Shown here in pieces: positions 1 to 9,338 of a stretch of 64,000 bases of DNA. Origin of the DNA: Armatimonadota bacterium (GTDB lineage Bacteria; Armatimonadota; Zipacnadia; Zipacnadales; JABUFB01); assembly GCA_013314775.1 (NCBI GenBank), contig JABUFB010000017.1, positions 62,001 to 126,000 on the forward strand, in the 5' to 3' direction. The stretch's first letter is position 1; each line of letters opens with the position of its first letter. The position numbers and the translations under genes are program-made. The notes beneath the pieces are model-generated. The model did not search any database. It saw only the letters and a list, made by a program, of their open reading frames with translations, and had not been told where the DNA came from.

Positions 1-1739
1 AAGGTGCCGGCGTTCATGCGCCGGGTGACTTCCGCGACCATATCCAGCACCTTCGGATCCTCATAGGCCGGCGCGGGGAGGGCGAAAGATGCGGTGATTG
101 AGCCTGCGCAGGGCCCGGTGCGGTTGATAATGAGACATGCGGGGGTGCCGCAGACTTCGCCTGACTCGTCGAATGCCTCGATGAGGGGGATCCAGCGCCA
201 CTTGCGGTTCTTGTTATATCCGGTGCCCTGCGGGCGCGGCTGAACTGACATGAGACCGGGGTAGACGGGCAGGTCAGCAGGCTGCAGGATGCATTGCTTG
301 TCGCTGACCCTGACTGTGCGCGCGGTGGTGACCGGGTGGAACTTGTACGTGGGCCAGATCATCTCCACCGGTTCCAGGTCGAAGCCCTCGGGCAGCGTCA
401 CGTCACCCACGGGGCTCTGCGCGGTGCCGATCTGGTCGATCCAAAACTCGTGCCTGCCGCCTGGCAGGGCGGTATGGGTCATTGCGATGCCCACGGTGAA
501 CCTTGCTGCGTTCTGCGGGTTGAAGCTGTCGGTGGCCCCTCCACGTCCCTGGCTGGGGCTGTCGTGCCAGTACTTGAACTGCTTCGGTGTTATGGCGTAA
601 TGACGCCATTCCTGAGACAGGGGAACAGTGCCGATCCAGCGTGACCCGTCCTTCTCTACCCATTCGATGGCGATGTACCGGGTCTGGGGACCGCCTTTGG
701 CCCAGAAACAGGTGAGGGTCTGGCCGGGCCCGAAAGGTTGCTCAATGGTGGGGGCGATGATGGTGTTCCAGCTCTGGAAGCTGGGCACCACACAGTGCAG
801 CGCCCTGCCGGTGCCGTCCGCGCCGGGCGAGTTCAGATCCCACTCCGCGTTGGGTCCGGGCCCTCCCGTGTATCCCCAGTCCTGCGCAGTGCCCGATTCC
901 ATGTCCCAGAGGATCTTCTGCGCCCGGGTTTGGCTCATGAGCTCCTGGGCCTGGGCCGAGTCCATCCATTTCCCGCCGACCATGCCCACGGGATTTGTGA
1001 ATGCCGGCGTCTCCAGTGCGACGAGGTTTCCGCCTCTTCGCAGGAACATGCCCAGCGCATCGGCGCCGTCATTGGGGTACACGCGGGCGCTGGGGAGGAC
1101 GAGGGTCTGGAAGTTGTCGGCATTGAGGATGTGCCGGTTACAGATGTCCTCGGCGGTCAACGGCAGTGCCTCGATACCCCGTGCTGCGAGGGCGGCGATG
1201 ATCCGGTTCGCCCGTTCAGAGTCAAGGCCCGGGATGTCATCCAGAAGGATTCCGGTGGCCTTCCTCTCGGCCGACAGCTGCGGGTGTCGTGCGAGCCACG
1301 CCTGGGCGAGCTCCTTCTGGACCGCAAGCTTCGCGGCGTCTCCGGCGGACATGATCCTGATCCGCTCCGTGTGAATGATGGGCGCAAGCGGAGTGCGCCA
1401 GTCGGTCCCGTACCAGATGGCAAAGGTGATAAAGCTCTCCTCGGTGACCCCGGGAGCCGTGAATGTGAAGTGCCGCTGGCCCTCACCGGAAACGTTGGCC
1501 GTCTCACTCTTGAGCACGATGTTCTGAAGGTTCTTCAGCTCCACACGCAGCGGAACGACGCCCATCGCTCCGGGCACGGCGTACCGGATGGTAAGTTCAA
1601 TGGGCTGCAGCTCCACGACCTCCAGCGGCGGGTCAAGCACCACGGTCGTGATGCCCTTCTGCGTTTGCGCGAGGCAGAGGACTGCGGCTGCGAGCAGCAG
1701 AGCTGTGAAAGACGCGATTTTCGGCATCCGGAGCACCAT
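1..1739 (-). CDS. Secreted multidomain protein, C-terminus beyond window
   Basis: This is an open reading frame on the minus strand that starts at ATG 1739 (a second in-frame ATG lies at 1727) and runs off the left edge, so its C-terminus is not visible. The first ~25 residues form a signal peptide (basic start, hydrophobic ALLLAAAVLCLA, then AQTQ), so it is probably exported. A beta-rich region follows. Residues ~150-250 have alternating strands and helices of the kind found in beta-galactosidase trimerisation or ThuA-like domains (LLDDIPGLDSERANRIIAAL, then FQTLVLPSARVYP). After that comes a Trp- and Gly-rich segment resembling a carbohydrate-binding jelly roll (WDLNSPGADGTGRALHCVVP). I do not recognise a catalytic domain in the visible part. 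Sugar-active neighbours suggest a glycan-related role, which is inference. Confidence 0.75.
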   Translation of the reverse strand, partial: MVLRMPKIASFTALLLAAAVLCLAQTQKGITTVVLDPPLEVVELQPIELTIRYAVPGAMGVVPLRVELKNLQNIVLKSETANVSGEGQRHFTFTAPGVTEESFITFAIWYGTDWRTPLAPIIHTERIRIMSAGDAAKLAVQKELAQAWLARHPQLSAERKATGILLDDIPGLDSERANRIIAALAARGIEALPLTAEDICNRHILNADNFQTLVLPSARVYPNDGADALGMFLRRGGNLVALETPAFTNPVGMVGGKWMDSAQAQELMSQTRAQKILWDMESGTAQDWGYTGGPGPNAEWDLNSPGADGTGRALHCVVPSFQSWNTIIAPTIEQPFGPGQTLTCFWAKGGPQTRYIAIEWVEKDGSRWIGTVPLSQEWRHYAITPKQFKYWHDSPSQGRGGATDSFNPQNAARFTVGIAMTHTALPGGRHEFWIDQIGTAQSPVGDVTLPEGFDLEPVEMIWPTYKFHPVTTARTVRVSDKQCILQPADLPVYPGLMSVQPRPQGTGYNKNRKWRWIPLIEAFDESGEVCGTPACLIINRTGPCAGSITASFALPAPAYEDPKVLDMVAEVTRRMNAGT

Positions 1740-1790
1740 CTTTCGCGGGCGCTTGCAGGCGCCGGGTGGTTCACTGAATGTGGGGCATTT

Positions 1791-2777
1791 TCACCGCGAT
1801 GTTCGGTTCGCCCTCCCGGAATACGCGGTACGGCCACCGTGCTTCTTGAGCAAGCGCGCGGCCCCGTAAGCCTTGCGCGCGTTGGCTCGATCAAGCGCAG
1901 TGCGACCCTCACGATCTGGCTCATTGACTTTTGCGCCCTTTCGGATGAGCAGTTCGCAGATGTCCGTCATGTTCCGCTCCGCTGCGAGATGCAGCGGGGT
2001 ATCACCCTCCCAGTTCTCCCCCTGTACGCCGACGCCGGCCTCGATCAGTATGCGCGCCGCGGACTCCCGACCCCTCTCGATGGCCTCCGGCAGAGGCGGG
2101 TGGGATGGATTGGACTCAGGTTCGTACTTGCTCTCGGTGACCAGCAGCTTGAGCATCTCATCATTTCCCAGTGCCCGGCCAATTGCGCTGACCCCCTGTT
2201 TGGCTTCCCAGTACGGGTTGGCGCCGTGCTTGAGCAAGAGCCTTGCCAGTTCGAGGTCCCGGTTCTCCACGGCGCAGAACAAGGGCGTGACCATGGTGGG
2301 GAAATTGAGCTGCTGGGCGTCCGCTCCCCTGTCCAGGAGAAGCCGCACGAGGTCCACCCGCCCGGCGTCGGCGGCCATGTAGATGAGCGAAGTCTGCCGC
2401 GTGACCTGTTCCGGATCGTCGGGTACGAGGAGAGCGGCAGGGAGGCCCTCGTCCAGCAGTTTCGCGAGAGCCGTCTCGTCCTCGGCAGCAAGCGCCTTCC
2501 TCACAGCTCGGATCTGGGCGATCTCTTCCGCGATGCGTTTCTTTCGCGCGGCTTCGGTCTCGATGGGGGCCTGCGTTGGCTGCGGCGTCACGGGGGACAG
2601 CGATGATGTGGCGGTGCCATCTTCCGAGAAACTGGGAGGGTACTGAGGCCGAGCGCGCCAGGCGAGGAGCCCGGCGAAGATCAGGATGAGAACGAACAGC
2701 GTCCAGAGCAGTCTTGCGGGGTTGCGGACAACAAGCCGCCGTGCCACCGGCAGCCCCTCCCTCGAAGTTCCAGACAT
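1791..2777 (-). CDS. Membrane-anchored ankyrin-repeat protein
   Basis: The start is taken at ATG 2777, giving 328 aa. Upstream in-frame codons look non-coding and would run under the divergent gene at 2905. Residues ~22-40 are a single hydrophobic segment (LLWTLFVLILIFAGLLAW) after a basic stretch, so the protein is probably inner-membrane anchored with the rest as one soluble domain. The C-terminal two thirds carry about five ankyrin repeats, with recognisable cores such as DLVRLLLDRGADAQQ, LARLLLKHGANPY and TPLHLAAERNMTDICELLIRKGA. A charged helical linker (KKRIAEEIAQIRAVRKALA) separates the membrane segment from the repeats. Ankyrin repeats mediate protein-protein contacts, and the partner is unknown. 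The gene is divergent from the secreted hydrolase-like gene at 2905. Confidence 0.85.
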   Translation of the reverse strand: MSGTSREGLPVARRLVVRNPARLLWTLFVLILIFAGLLAWRARPQYPPSFSEDGTATSSLSPVTPQPTQAPIETEAARKKRIAEEIAQIRAVRKALAAEDETALAKLLDEGLPAALLVPDDPEQVTRQTSLIYMAADAGRVDLVRLLLDRGADAQQLNFPTMVTPLFCAVENRDLELARLLLKHGANPYWEAKQGVSAIGRALGNDEMLKLLVTESKYEPESNPSHPPLPEAIERGRESAARILIEAGVGVQGENWEGDTPLHLAAERNMTDICELLIRKGAKVNEPDREGRTALDRANARKAYGAARLLKKHGGRTAYSGRANRTSR

Positions 2778-2904
2778 CCAGCGCCGCAGTGGCCTTCGCC
2801 TTTGGAGCAGCACTTTCCTGCAATCGAAAGGCAGACAGGTTTGGTTCGTCCGTCTGTCGAATAGGCTGTGCGAGGGAAGCCACGGACGCTGAAGGGACAC
2901 GCCG

Positions 2905-4293
2905 ATGAACCGCGTATCCACTGTGTTACAGATGACCTCGCTGCTTGCTGCGCTGGCCGCCACCGCCTTTGCCGTGGAGGACCCCGACGCACTGCTACGC
3001 AAGATGAGCGAATTCAACGCGGTGCAGGTCATCTACCGGAACAGTGTGCCGCATACGGACAGACGGGGACGCTTGCTGACGAAGTATGACCCGGAGCGTT
3101 CCTTCTTCCAGATTGCCATTTGGGGCAACCCATACGGCACGGCCTACGGATATGACTATGACCTGAAGGTTCTCACCGACTCGGGCTTCAACACAATGTG
3201 GCCATGGCCCTCGAAAAGCCTGGAAGATCAGCTTGAGACCGGGCTGAAGAGCGGCCTGCAGGTGGTCACCATGCAGAAGCACGATCTCGCCGCGGTGGCT
3301 GCCTTCAAGGACCACCCGGCATGGCTGGGCAACTGCTGGCATGACGAACCCACCGGGGGCTTCTGGGGCAAGGACATGGATGGCAAGTTCGCCGAATTCC
3401 TTGCCTACAAGAAGAAAATGAACGAGCTCGTGCCGGGCGTCCCGGTGTTCATCAATGATGTGCCGTGGGTCACTCCACCCGCGACAACCTGGTGGGTGAA
3501 GTGGAACACTTCCGGGGACGTGGCCTGCCACGACAACTACCCTCTCCTGGACCGCAAGCGCCGGGCACGGACGCTGGGCACCGACCCGCCTTCCACCGGG
3601 ATCTCCGAGACGGTGTCCCTCGCGGTGGCCGCCAACGAGGAGCGCAAGCCGGTGTGGTTCATCGTGGGAGCATTCACCACCCAGGAACGGGGTGCGTTCC
3701 CCTTCCGGATGGCGACCCCGGTACAGTTGCGCGCTCAGGTGTATGCGGCACTGGTGCATGGGGCAACGGGGATTATCTACTTCTGCTGGGACACCTACGT
3801 CTGCCGGGACGGGAAGGTAGTCGGCATGTCGCCCGACCCCCGGCCCGCGTACCTTGAGCCGGGCCCCGGCAGACCCAAGGCATCCCCGGCGAAGCCCATG
3901 CAGCTTGCCCAATCGAAAGCCCTGTGGATGGCGGCGACTCAGATCAACAGCGAGATCCGGGAACTGACGCCGTCACTCCTCTCGCCGACCGCTCCCGCGA
4001 GCGTGAAGTACGGGGTCACCTTCAAAGGCGAACCGGTGACCAGCGACCCGTTGCGGTGTGTCCTGAAACCTCACCCCGAAGGTGGTTTCGTGCTGCTCAC
4101 TGTGAACCTGGACGACGCGGTCCTGGACGCAACGTATCGGTTCCAAGATGGCCTGGCGAGCGCGGCACCTTTGTTTGAGAACCGCGAGCCGCTGGAATTG
4201 TCTGAGGACAGTCTGGAGTTCAGCGACGTGTATGAGCCTTTCGATGTTCACGTGTACCGAATCATGCCTCGACAGCCCGAAGGAGGGCAGTAG
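2905..4293 (+). CDS. Secreted TIM-barrel glycoside-hydrolase-like protein
   Basis: A 462-aa protein with an N-terminal signal peptide (MTSLLAALAATAFAVE). The body looks like a (beta/alpha)8 barrel of the GH42/GH-A type. Successive strands carry aromatic and acidic residues typical of sugar sites: FNTMWPWP, AWLGNCWHDEPTGG, VPVFINDVPW, VACHDNYPLLD, KPVWFIVGAF and GATGIIYFCWDTYV. The C-terminal ~100 residues form a small beta domain (VKYGVTFKGEPV...FVLLTVNLDD), as in many hydrolases that follow the barrel with an all-beta module. The Glu in HDEP could be catalytic, but I cannot assign a nucleophile with certainty, so the substrate is open. The next gene, an ABC sugar importer ATPase-permease, starts 9 bp after the stop, suggesting that hydrolysis products are imported by the same operon. 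Confidence 0.75.
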   Translation: MNRVSTVLQMTSLLAALAATAFAVEDPDALLRKMSEFNAVQVIYRNSVPHTDRRGRLLTKYDPERSFFQIAIWGNPYGTAYGYDYDLKVLTDSGFNTMWPWPSKSLEDQLETGLKSGLQVVTMQKHDLAAVAAFKDHPAWLGNCWHDEPTGGFWGKDMDGKFAEFLAYKKKMNELVPGVPVFINDVPWVTPPATTWWVKWNTSGDVACHDNYPLLDRKRRARTLGTDPPSTGISETVSLAVAANEERKPVWFIVGAFTTQERGAFPFRMATPVQLRAQVYAALVHGATGIIYFCWDTYVCRDGKVVGMSPDPRPAYLEPGPGRPKASPAKPMQLAQSKALWMAATQINSEIRELTPSLLSPTAPASVKYGVTFKGEPVTSDPLRCVLKPHPEGGFVLLTVNLDDAVLDATYRFQDGLASAAPLFENREPLELSEDSLEFSDVYEPFDVHVYRIMPRQPEGGQ

Positions 4294-4302
4294 ATTCGGC
4301 CA

Positions 4303-6831
4303 ATGTCCTCCAACGGCATTCCCCTCCCGTCTGAGCCCGCGCCCGGCGACCCCTGTGCGCTGAAGTGCTCGCGTCTGCGCAAGGAGTATCCCGGCGTGCT
4401 GGCACTGGACGACGTGTCCCTCCAGATCAGAGCGGGGGAGATTCATGCGCTGGTGGGCGAGAACGGCGCCGGCAAGTCCACCTTGGTGCGCATCATCGCG
4501 GGGCAGTTCGCGCCCGACTCGGGGGAGCTAATGGTCTTCGGGCGGCGCGTGAGCCAGTTCTCACCCCGCGCCGCTCGTGAGATCGGCGTCACGATGGTGC
4601 CCCAACACCCTGATCTGTTCCACTCCATGACCGCCCTGGAGAACCTGTTCGTGGGCGACTGGCCGCGTTCGAAGATCGGGCTCTTGGACTGGCGCGAAAT
4701 GCGACGGCAGGCGCAAGACGTTCTGTCCCGGCTGGAGACGGAACTCGATTTGGATGTGCCGGTGGAGAGCCTCAGCGTGGCTGACCGGCAAATCCTCCAG
4801 ATCGCCCGGGCGATGCTGGTGGACGCGCAGGTGCTGATCCTCGACGAGCCTACCGCTCCGCTGGGACATGACGACACCGAGCGGCTGTTTGGTCTCGTGC
4901 GCAATCTCAATGCCCGCGGGGCCACGGTCATCTACATCAGCCACCGGCTGGCCGAGGTGTTTGAACTGGCGCATCGTGTGAGCGTCCTTCGGGACGGCCG
5001 GCTGGTTCGCACCTGCCCGATCGCAGAGGTGACTCGCGACGACCTCATTGAGCTGATGGTGGGACACTCGGTGGCGTCGGATGCGCCGCAGGGCAGGAAA
5101 GACCTCACGCCGGGCGCCTCCCGAGACGGGACGGACGCAGATACTCCTTATCTGGAGGCTTGCGGGCTCACTCTCGCAGGAAAGTTCGAGGGCATCCACC
5201 TCGCCGTCCGACCCGGGGAGATCGTGGGCATCGCGGGAGTGGCCGGGTCGGGGCGGAACGAATTGCTGCACACGCTGGCCGGGGTGCAGAAAGCGAGTGC
5301 GGGGAATGTGACTGTGCTGGGCCGGGATGCGTGCGGCGTGGGCCCGGCGCGGATGCGAGACCTGGGCGTGGCCCTCGTCCCGGCCGACCGCCACCACGAA
5401 GCGCTCGTCTTGCCCATGACGGTGCGGGAGAACATCAGCCTGCCTCGGCTGCGGGACTTTGCCGGCCGGCTGGGACTGGTGCGACGGCAACAGGAGCAGG
5501 AGCGGATCGAAACCCTCGCCCGAGACCTGCGAGTGCGGTCGGCAGGGCTGGAGCAACCGGTCGCCCAGCTTTCGGGCGGAAACCAGCAGAAGGTGGCACT
5601 GGCCTCGCGGCTTCTGGGGGAGCCGCGTGTGCTGCTGCTCGAGGAGCCCACACAGGGAGTCGATGTGGGTGCGCGGGCCGAGATACACCGGCTCATGCGC
5701 GCGCTTGCGGAGCGCGGTGTGGCGATTATCCTGGTGTCGTCTGACCTGCCGGAGCTATTGGCCCTGAGCACGAGGGTTCTGGTAATGCACCGGGGGAGGA
5801 TGGTGGGTGAGTTCCCGGCCGAAGGGGCCACCCAGCAGGCGGTGCTGGACCTGGCACTGGGCACCGCGCAGGAGGGAGTGCGCCACGAGACGGCACCACG
5901 CACACCGGTGCTGCAGCGGGAACTGGGGCTTGGCGTGCTGCTGGTGCTGTTCCTGGCGGGCGTCTCCCTGGCTGCTCCGAGTTTCGCCACAAGGCAGAAC
6001 TTCGCGGACATGCTCATCAACAACGCCTACCTGCTGGTGGCCTCGGTGGGGATGACTTTCGTGATCCTCACCGCAGGAATTGACATCTCAGTGGGAGCGA
6101 TTCTTGCCGTGAGCGCCACTGTCGCTGCGCTCTCGGCGGAACGCGGCGCACCAGTGATCGGTGTGCTTCTTGCAGCGCTTCTGTCAGGCGGCGTGCTGGG
6201 GGCAGTGAATGGCGGACTGGTGGCCCGGGTGCGAATCCCGCCGATCATTGCCACTCTCGCCACACTCACGCTGTTTCGCAATACCCTGATCCACTTCACG
6301 GGCGGACGCTGGATCAATCTGCCCGGCGGGTTTCGCGAGTTCGGTCTGAGCGAACCGCTGGGGGTACCCGTGGCGGTCTGGATCGCCGCGGTGGTGGTTG
6401 CGCTGGCGGCTGTGGTTGCGCGGTGGACGGCTTTTGGGCGCAGCGTGTACGCGGTAGGAAGCAACCCCGACGCCGCCGGTCACCAGGGCATCGCAGTGCA
6501 GGCGGTGCGAGGGCACGTGTATCTCGTGATGGGCCTGCTGGCGGGGCTTGCGGCCTTCGTGTATCTCACCCGCCTGAGCGCCGTTCAGACGAATGCCGGC
6601 GGCGGGCTGGAGATGGTGGTTATTACGGCGGTGGTTGTGGGCGGCGCCAATATCTTTGGTGGATCGGGGACCATTGCCGGGACTGTCATCGGCGTGCTCT
6701 TGCTGGGTGCGATTGCAGGGTCGCTCACGCACCTGCGCATCGACCCAAGTTGGGAGCGGGCTTGCCAGGGCGTGCTCATCCTCGGTGCGGTGGTTGTGGA
6801 CGCCGTGCAGACTGCCCGGAGGCGACGATGA
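4303..6831 (+). CDS. Fused ribose-type ABC importer: tandem ATPase plus permease
   Basis: An 842-aa protein joining two normally separate subunits. Residues ~15-265 are a first RbsA/MglA-type nucleotide-binding domain with Walker A GENGAGKST, Walker B VLILDEPTA and a relaxed signature (LSVADRQILQ). Residues ~275-520 are the second ATPase half, with a degenerate Walker A (GVAGSGRNE), a good signature LSGGNQQKV and Walker B LLLEEPTQGVD. This asymmetry is normal for the RbsA family. From ~545 to the end is a multi-span RbsC/BPD_transp_2 permease, recognisable by TFVILTAGIDISVGAI and VARVRIPPIIATLATLT. ATPase and permease are usually separate polypeptides. Here the linker is short and no stop or frameshift separates them. 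The protein should drive uptake of a monosaccharide with the permease at 6828 and the lipoprotein at 8112. The stop codon overlaps the next ATG (ATGA). Confidence 0.92.
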   Translation: MSSNGIPLPSEPAPGDPCALKCSRLRKEYPGVLALDDVSLQIRAGEIHALVGENGAGKSTLVRIIAGQFAPDSGELMVFGRRVSQFSPRAAREIGVTMVPQHPDLFHSMTALENLFVGDWPRSKIGLLDWREMRRQAQDVLSRLETELDLDVPVESLSVADRQILQIARAMLVDAQVLILDEPTAPLGHDDTERLFGLVRNLNARGATVIYISHRLAEVFELAHRVSVLRDGRLVRTCPIAEVTRDDLIELMVGHSVASDAPQGRKDLTPGASRDGTDADTPYLEACGLTLAGKFEGIHLAVRPGEIVGIAGVAGSGRNELLHTLAGVQKASAGNVTVLGRDACGVGPARMRDLGVALVPADRHHEALVLPMTVRENISLPRLRDFAGRLGLVRRQQEQERIETLARDLRVRSAGLEQPVAQLSGGNQQKVALASRLLGEPRVLLLEEPTQGVDVGARAEIHRLMRALAERGVAIILVSSDLPELLALSTRVLVMHRGRMVGEFPAEGATQQAVLDLALGTAQEGVRHETAPRTPVLQRELGLGVLLVLFLAGVSLAAPSFATRQNFADMLINNAYLLVASVGMTFVILTAGIDISVGAILAVSATVAALSAERGAPVIGVLLAALLSGGVLGAVNGGLVARVRIPPIIATLATLTLFRNTLIHFTGGRWINLPGGFREFGLSEPLGVPVAVWIAAVVVALAAVVARWTAFGRSVYAVGSNPDAAGHQGIAVQAVRGHVYLVMGLLAGLAAFVYLTRLSAVQTNAGGGLEMVVITAVVVGGANIFGGSGTIAGTVIGVLLLGAIAGSLTHLRIDPSWERACQGVLILGAVVVDAVQTARRRR

Positions 6832-7835
6832 TGCTGTGGCGCCTGCGGGGACTGCTTGGGCCGGAGGAAGCGGCGGTGCTCGCGCTGCTGGTGGTCACCT
6901 TCTGCGCGATGGGTGCCCTGAACCCGCGCTTCTTCGAGCCCAATAATCTGCTGGAGATGTCCCGCTTCTTCGTGGAAACCGGGCTGATCGCCCTCGCGAT
7001 GGCACCGATCATCATCACCGGCGGAATCGACCTGTCCGTGGGCTCGATACTGGGCCTGAGCGTGGTGGTGATGGGCATGGGCTGGCGACATCTCGGTCTG
7101 GGGCCGGGTCCGGACATCGCGCTGGGACTGGTGTCGGGCGGTCTCGCGGGGTTCATCAACGGCCTGTTCATCGCGAAAGTGCGCATCCCGCCGCTCATCG
7201 TGACTCTGGCGACGATGGCGCTGTATCGGGGCGTCGCACTGGGCCTCGGAGCGAGGGCGCCGGTTAGCGACTTCCCGCCGGAGTACTACGAACTGGGGCA
7301 GGCCTACTACACGGTGTTTGGAGCAGTGCAGATCCCGCAGCAGTTGCCGTTGCTGGTGGTTCTTGGCGTGTTCGCGGCGATTGTGCTGCACCGGACGGTG
7401 TTCGGTCGCTGGGTGTACGCGATCGGCCACAGCGAGCGCGCGGCGTGGTTCGCGGGAGTTCCTGTTCCCACGGTGAGGCTGGTGCTGTACACTTTCAGCG
7501 GGCTCATGTCCGCGCTTGCAGGTGCGGTGTTCCTGTCGCGGGTCGCCACTGCAAAGGCGGACGCGGGGACTCTCGTGGAATTGGATGTCATCACCGTTTG
7601 CGTGCTGGGCGGGGTGAGTATCTACGGCGGGAGGGGCAGCATCCTGGGCGCGGTGTTGGGGTTGCTGGTGGTGAGCAGCCTGGTCCGGGGGCTGACCCTG
7701 GGCCGGGTGCCCTTCGAGGACCAGAAAATCATCCTGGGTGCGGTGTTGCTCATCGCCGCAGTGGCCCAGCATTTCCTAACCCAGCGCGCTGCGAGGGCGA
7801 GGACTCCCGCCGCGAAGAGCGAACCCGCTCAGTGA
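6828..7835 (+). CDS. Ribose-type ABC importer permease
   Basis: A 335-aa integral membrane protein of the RbsC family. The ATG at 6828 overlaps the upstream stop in an ATGA arrangement, giving translational coupling, and a second ATG follows immediately at 6831. Family landmarks are IIITGGIDLSVGSILGLSVVV in the N-terminal half, the cytoplasmic loop AKVRIPPLIVTLATMALYRG, and GGVSIYGGRGSILGAVLG near the C-terminus. About eight to ten hydrophobic spans are visible. The permease domain fused to the ATPase at 4303 is a different, homologous subunit, so this protein probably completes a heterodimeric channel. The C-terminal tail is short and basic (RAARARTPAAKSEPAQ). Confidence 0.93.
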   Translation: MMLWRLRGLLGPEEAAVLALLVVTFCAMGALNPRFFEPNNLLEMSRFFVETGLIALAMAPIIITGGIDLSVGSILGLSVVVMGMGWRHLGLGPGPDIALGLVSGGLAGFINGLFIAKVRIPPLIVTLATMALYRGVALGLGARAPVSDFPPEYYELGQAYYTVFGAVQIPQQLPLLVVLGVFAAIVLHRTVFGRWVYAIGHSERAAWFAGVPVPTVRLVLYTFSGLMSALAGAVFLSRVATAKADAGTLVELDVITVCVLGGVSIYGGRGSILGAVLGLLVVSSLVRGLTLGRVPFEDQKIILGAVLLIAAVAQHFLTQRAARARTPAAKSEPAQ

Positions 7836-7910
7836 GGCATCGAGAAAACTGCTTCCTCTTGGCGACAGGAAGCCGTCGTCTCGTGGAAAGCATCGGCACA
7901 CGGTCGAGCC

Positions 7911-8027
7911 GCCGACCGGGACGGTCGGCCTGCGCGAGAGCATCCATTACCGCATCGCCTGGGTCGGACGTCTCGTCCGACGGCCGTTCTTACCCCTCAT
8001 CCTGACCAAAGCGACCGCCTGCGGTCG
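7911..8027. repeat. Cluster of three short perfect hairpins between importer genes
   Basis: Three perfect inverted repeats lie in the gap between the permease and binding-protein genes. They are GCCGACCG/CGGTCGGC at 7911-7918 and 7922-7929 (3-nt loop), GTCGGACG/CGTCCGAC at 7963-7970 and 7974-7981 (3-nt loop), and CGACCGC/GCGGTCG at 8012-8018 and 8021-8027 (2-nt loop). None is followed by a T-run, so they are not classical terminators. Similar GC-rich hairpins within operons can stabilise the 3' end of upstream mRNA or act as REP-like elements. Here they could set different expression levels for the permease and the more abundant binding protein. The rest of 7836-8111 shows no gene. Confidence 0.6.
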
Positions 8028-8111
8028 TCGCGAGGGAGAGGGGGACCGAGGGGTCGAGGCGGCCGTTCCTCTGCCGCCTTGTCCCGAACAACACATCAGG
8101 AGTTGAGAACC

Positions 8112-9176
8112 ATGTCCCTGCGTCTCGTCCCCTACGTGGTCGCGATCTGTGTCACTGCGCTCCTCACAGGGTGCACAAAGACATCCCCCACCGACACCCA
8201 GGCGACAGATGCCACTCAGCCGCCCGCCGAACAGCTCACCGGCGGCGGGGGCACCGAAAGCATCAGTGTCCTGATGGTGCCGAAAATCAAGGGCACAGAT
8301 TACTTCAATGCCTGCGAGCGTGGTGCGAAGGAAGCCGCCGACGAGCTGGGCGGCGTGGACCTGGTTTTCGACGGCCCTACAGAGGACAAGGTGGACGCTC
8401 AGATCCAGCTCATCGAGGGCTACATCGCCCAGGACACGGATGTCATCATCGTCTCGCCCAATGACCCGGATTCCATCGCGCCGGTGCTGAAAAAGGCGCG
8501 AGACAAAGGCATCCATGTTCTGACCTTCGACGCCGACGCGTCACCCGAGAAGTCGGGGCGGGAGTTCTTCATCAACCAGGCTTCCGAGGATGCTGTAGGC
8601 AAGGCGCTGGTGGACGAGATGGCGGATCAGGTCGGCGATGACGCGCCCGTGGCGATTATCACGGCGTCCCTCACCGCTGCCAACCAAAACGCGTGGATCC
8701 GTGAGATGAAGGCCTACATGGCCGAGAAGTACCCGAAGATGAAGCTGGTCAGCGAGCCGAAGCCCAGCGAGGAAGACCAGACCCTGGCCTTCCGCGCGGC
8801 CCAGGAACTGCTGAAAACCTACCCGGAACTCAAGGGGATCTTCGCGCTATCATCGGTGGCGCTACCCGGCGCGGCGGATGCGATCCAGCAGGCAGGAGCA
8901 TCGGGGAAGGTGGCGGTGGTGGGTCTCGCGACGCCGAAGCCCATGAAGCAATGGGTGGAGAGCGGCACGGTGAAAACGGTGATCCTCTGGAATCCGGTGG
9001 ATCTGGGTTATCTCGCAATCCAGGCGGCGAAGGCGATCTCTGAGGGGAAGCTGACCGCAGACAGCACGACGCTGTCGGCCGGACGGCTGGGCGAAGTGGA
9101 AGTGCGCAACGGCCAGGTGTTGCTCGGGGCGCCCATGCGATTCACAAAGGAGAACATCGCGGACTTCGACTTCTGA
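8112..9176 (+). CDS. Sugar-binding lipoprotein of ribose-type ABC importer
   Basis: A 354-aa periplasmic-binding-protein type 1 (RbsB-like) lipoprotein. The ATG at 8112 is chosen because AGGAG sits at 8098-8102 and the product then begins with a lipoprotein signal ending in the lipobox LTGC, predicting lipidation of Cys21. A Thr/Pro-rich linker follows, then the two-lobe domain. Motifs are ISVLMVPKIKGTDYFNACERG at the first strand, AQDTDVIIVSPNDPDS, and KGIHVLTFDADA in the hinge region, all typical of monosaccharide or autoinducer-2 class binding proteins. The substrate cannot be read from the sequence. It follows the fused ATPase-permease and the second permease, so the three form one importer. 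Confidence 0.92.
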   Translation: MSLRLVPYVVAICVTALLTGCTKTSPTDTQATDATQPPAEQLTGGGGTESISVLMVPKIKGTDYFNACERGAKEAADELGGVDLVFDGPTEDKVDAQIQLIEGYIAQDTDVIIVSPNDPDSIAPVLKKARDKGIHVLTFDADASPEKSGREFFINQASEDAVGKALVDEMADQVGDDAPVAIITASLTAANQNAWIREMKAYMAEKYPKMKLVSEPKPSEEDQTLAFRAAQELLKTYPELKGIFALSSVALPGAADAIQQAGASGKVAVVGLATPKPMKQWVESGTVKTVILWNPVDLGYLAIQAAKAISEGKLTADSTTLSAGRLGEVEVRNGQVLLGAPMRFTKENIADFDF

Positions 9177-9190
9177 GTACCGAGCTTATG

Positions 9191-9210
9191 GGGCAGCACG
9201 GGTTCTGCCC
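9191..9210. terminator. Possible terminator hairpin after the importer operon
   Basis: GGGCAG (9191-9196) and CTGCCC (9205-9210) form a 6-bp stem with an 8-nt loop, 14 bp after the stop of the binding-protein gene. The sequence after it has only three T residues. The site lies between convergent genes, which fits a terminator, but the weak T tract keeps confidence low. Confidence 0.35.
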
Positions 9211-9338
9211 GCTTTGCGCTGGATGACCCGCAGCTTTCCCGTCGCTTCGGGCAGGGCCCTGAGGGATGCCTGGGGCCCGCCCGGACGGGTCCGTGCACGC
9301 GACGACCATGAGCGGGCTGAGTGACCAACTATCAGGCT

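Noticed and set aside
738-2606. Long plus-strand reading frame of 622 codons
   Set aside because: It lies antisense to a secreted protein and an ankyrin protein, has an Arg/His/Gly-rich composition and no family features. It is a shadow of high-GC coding on the other strand.
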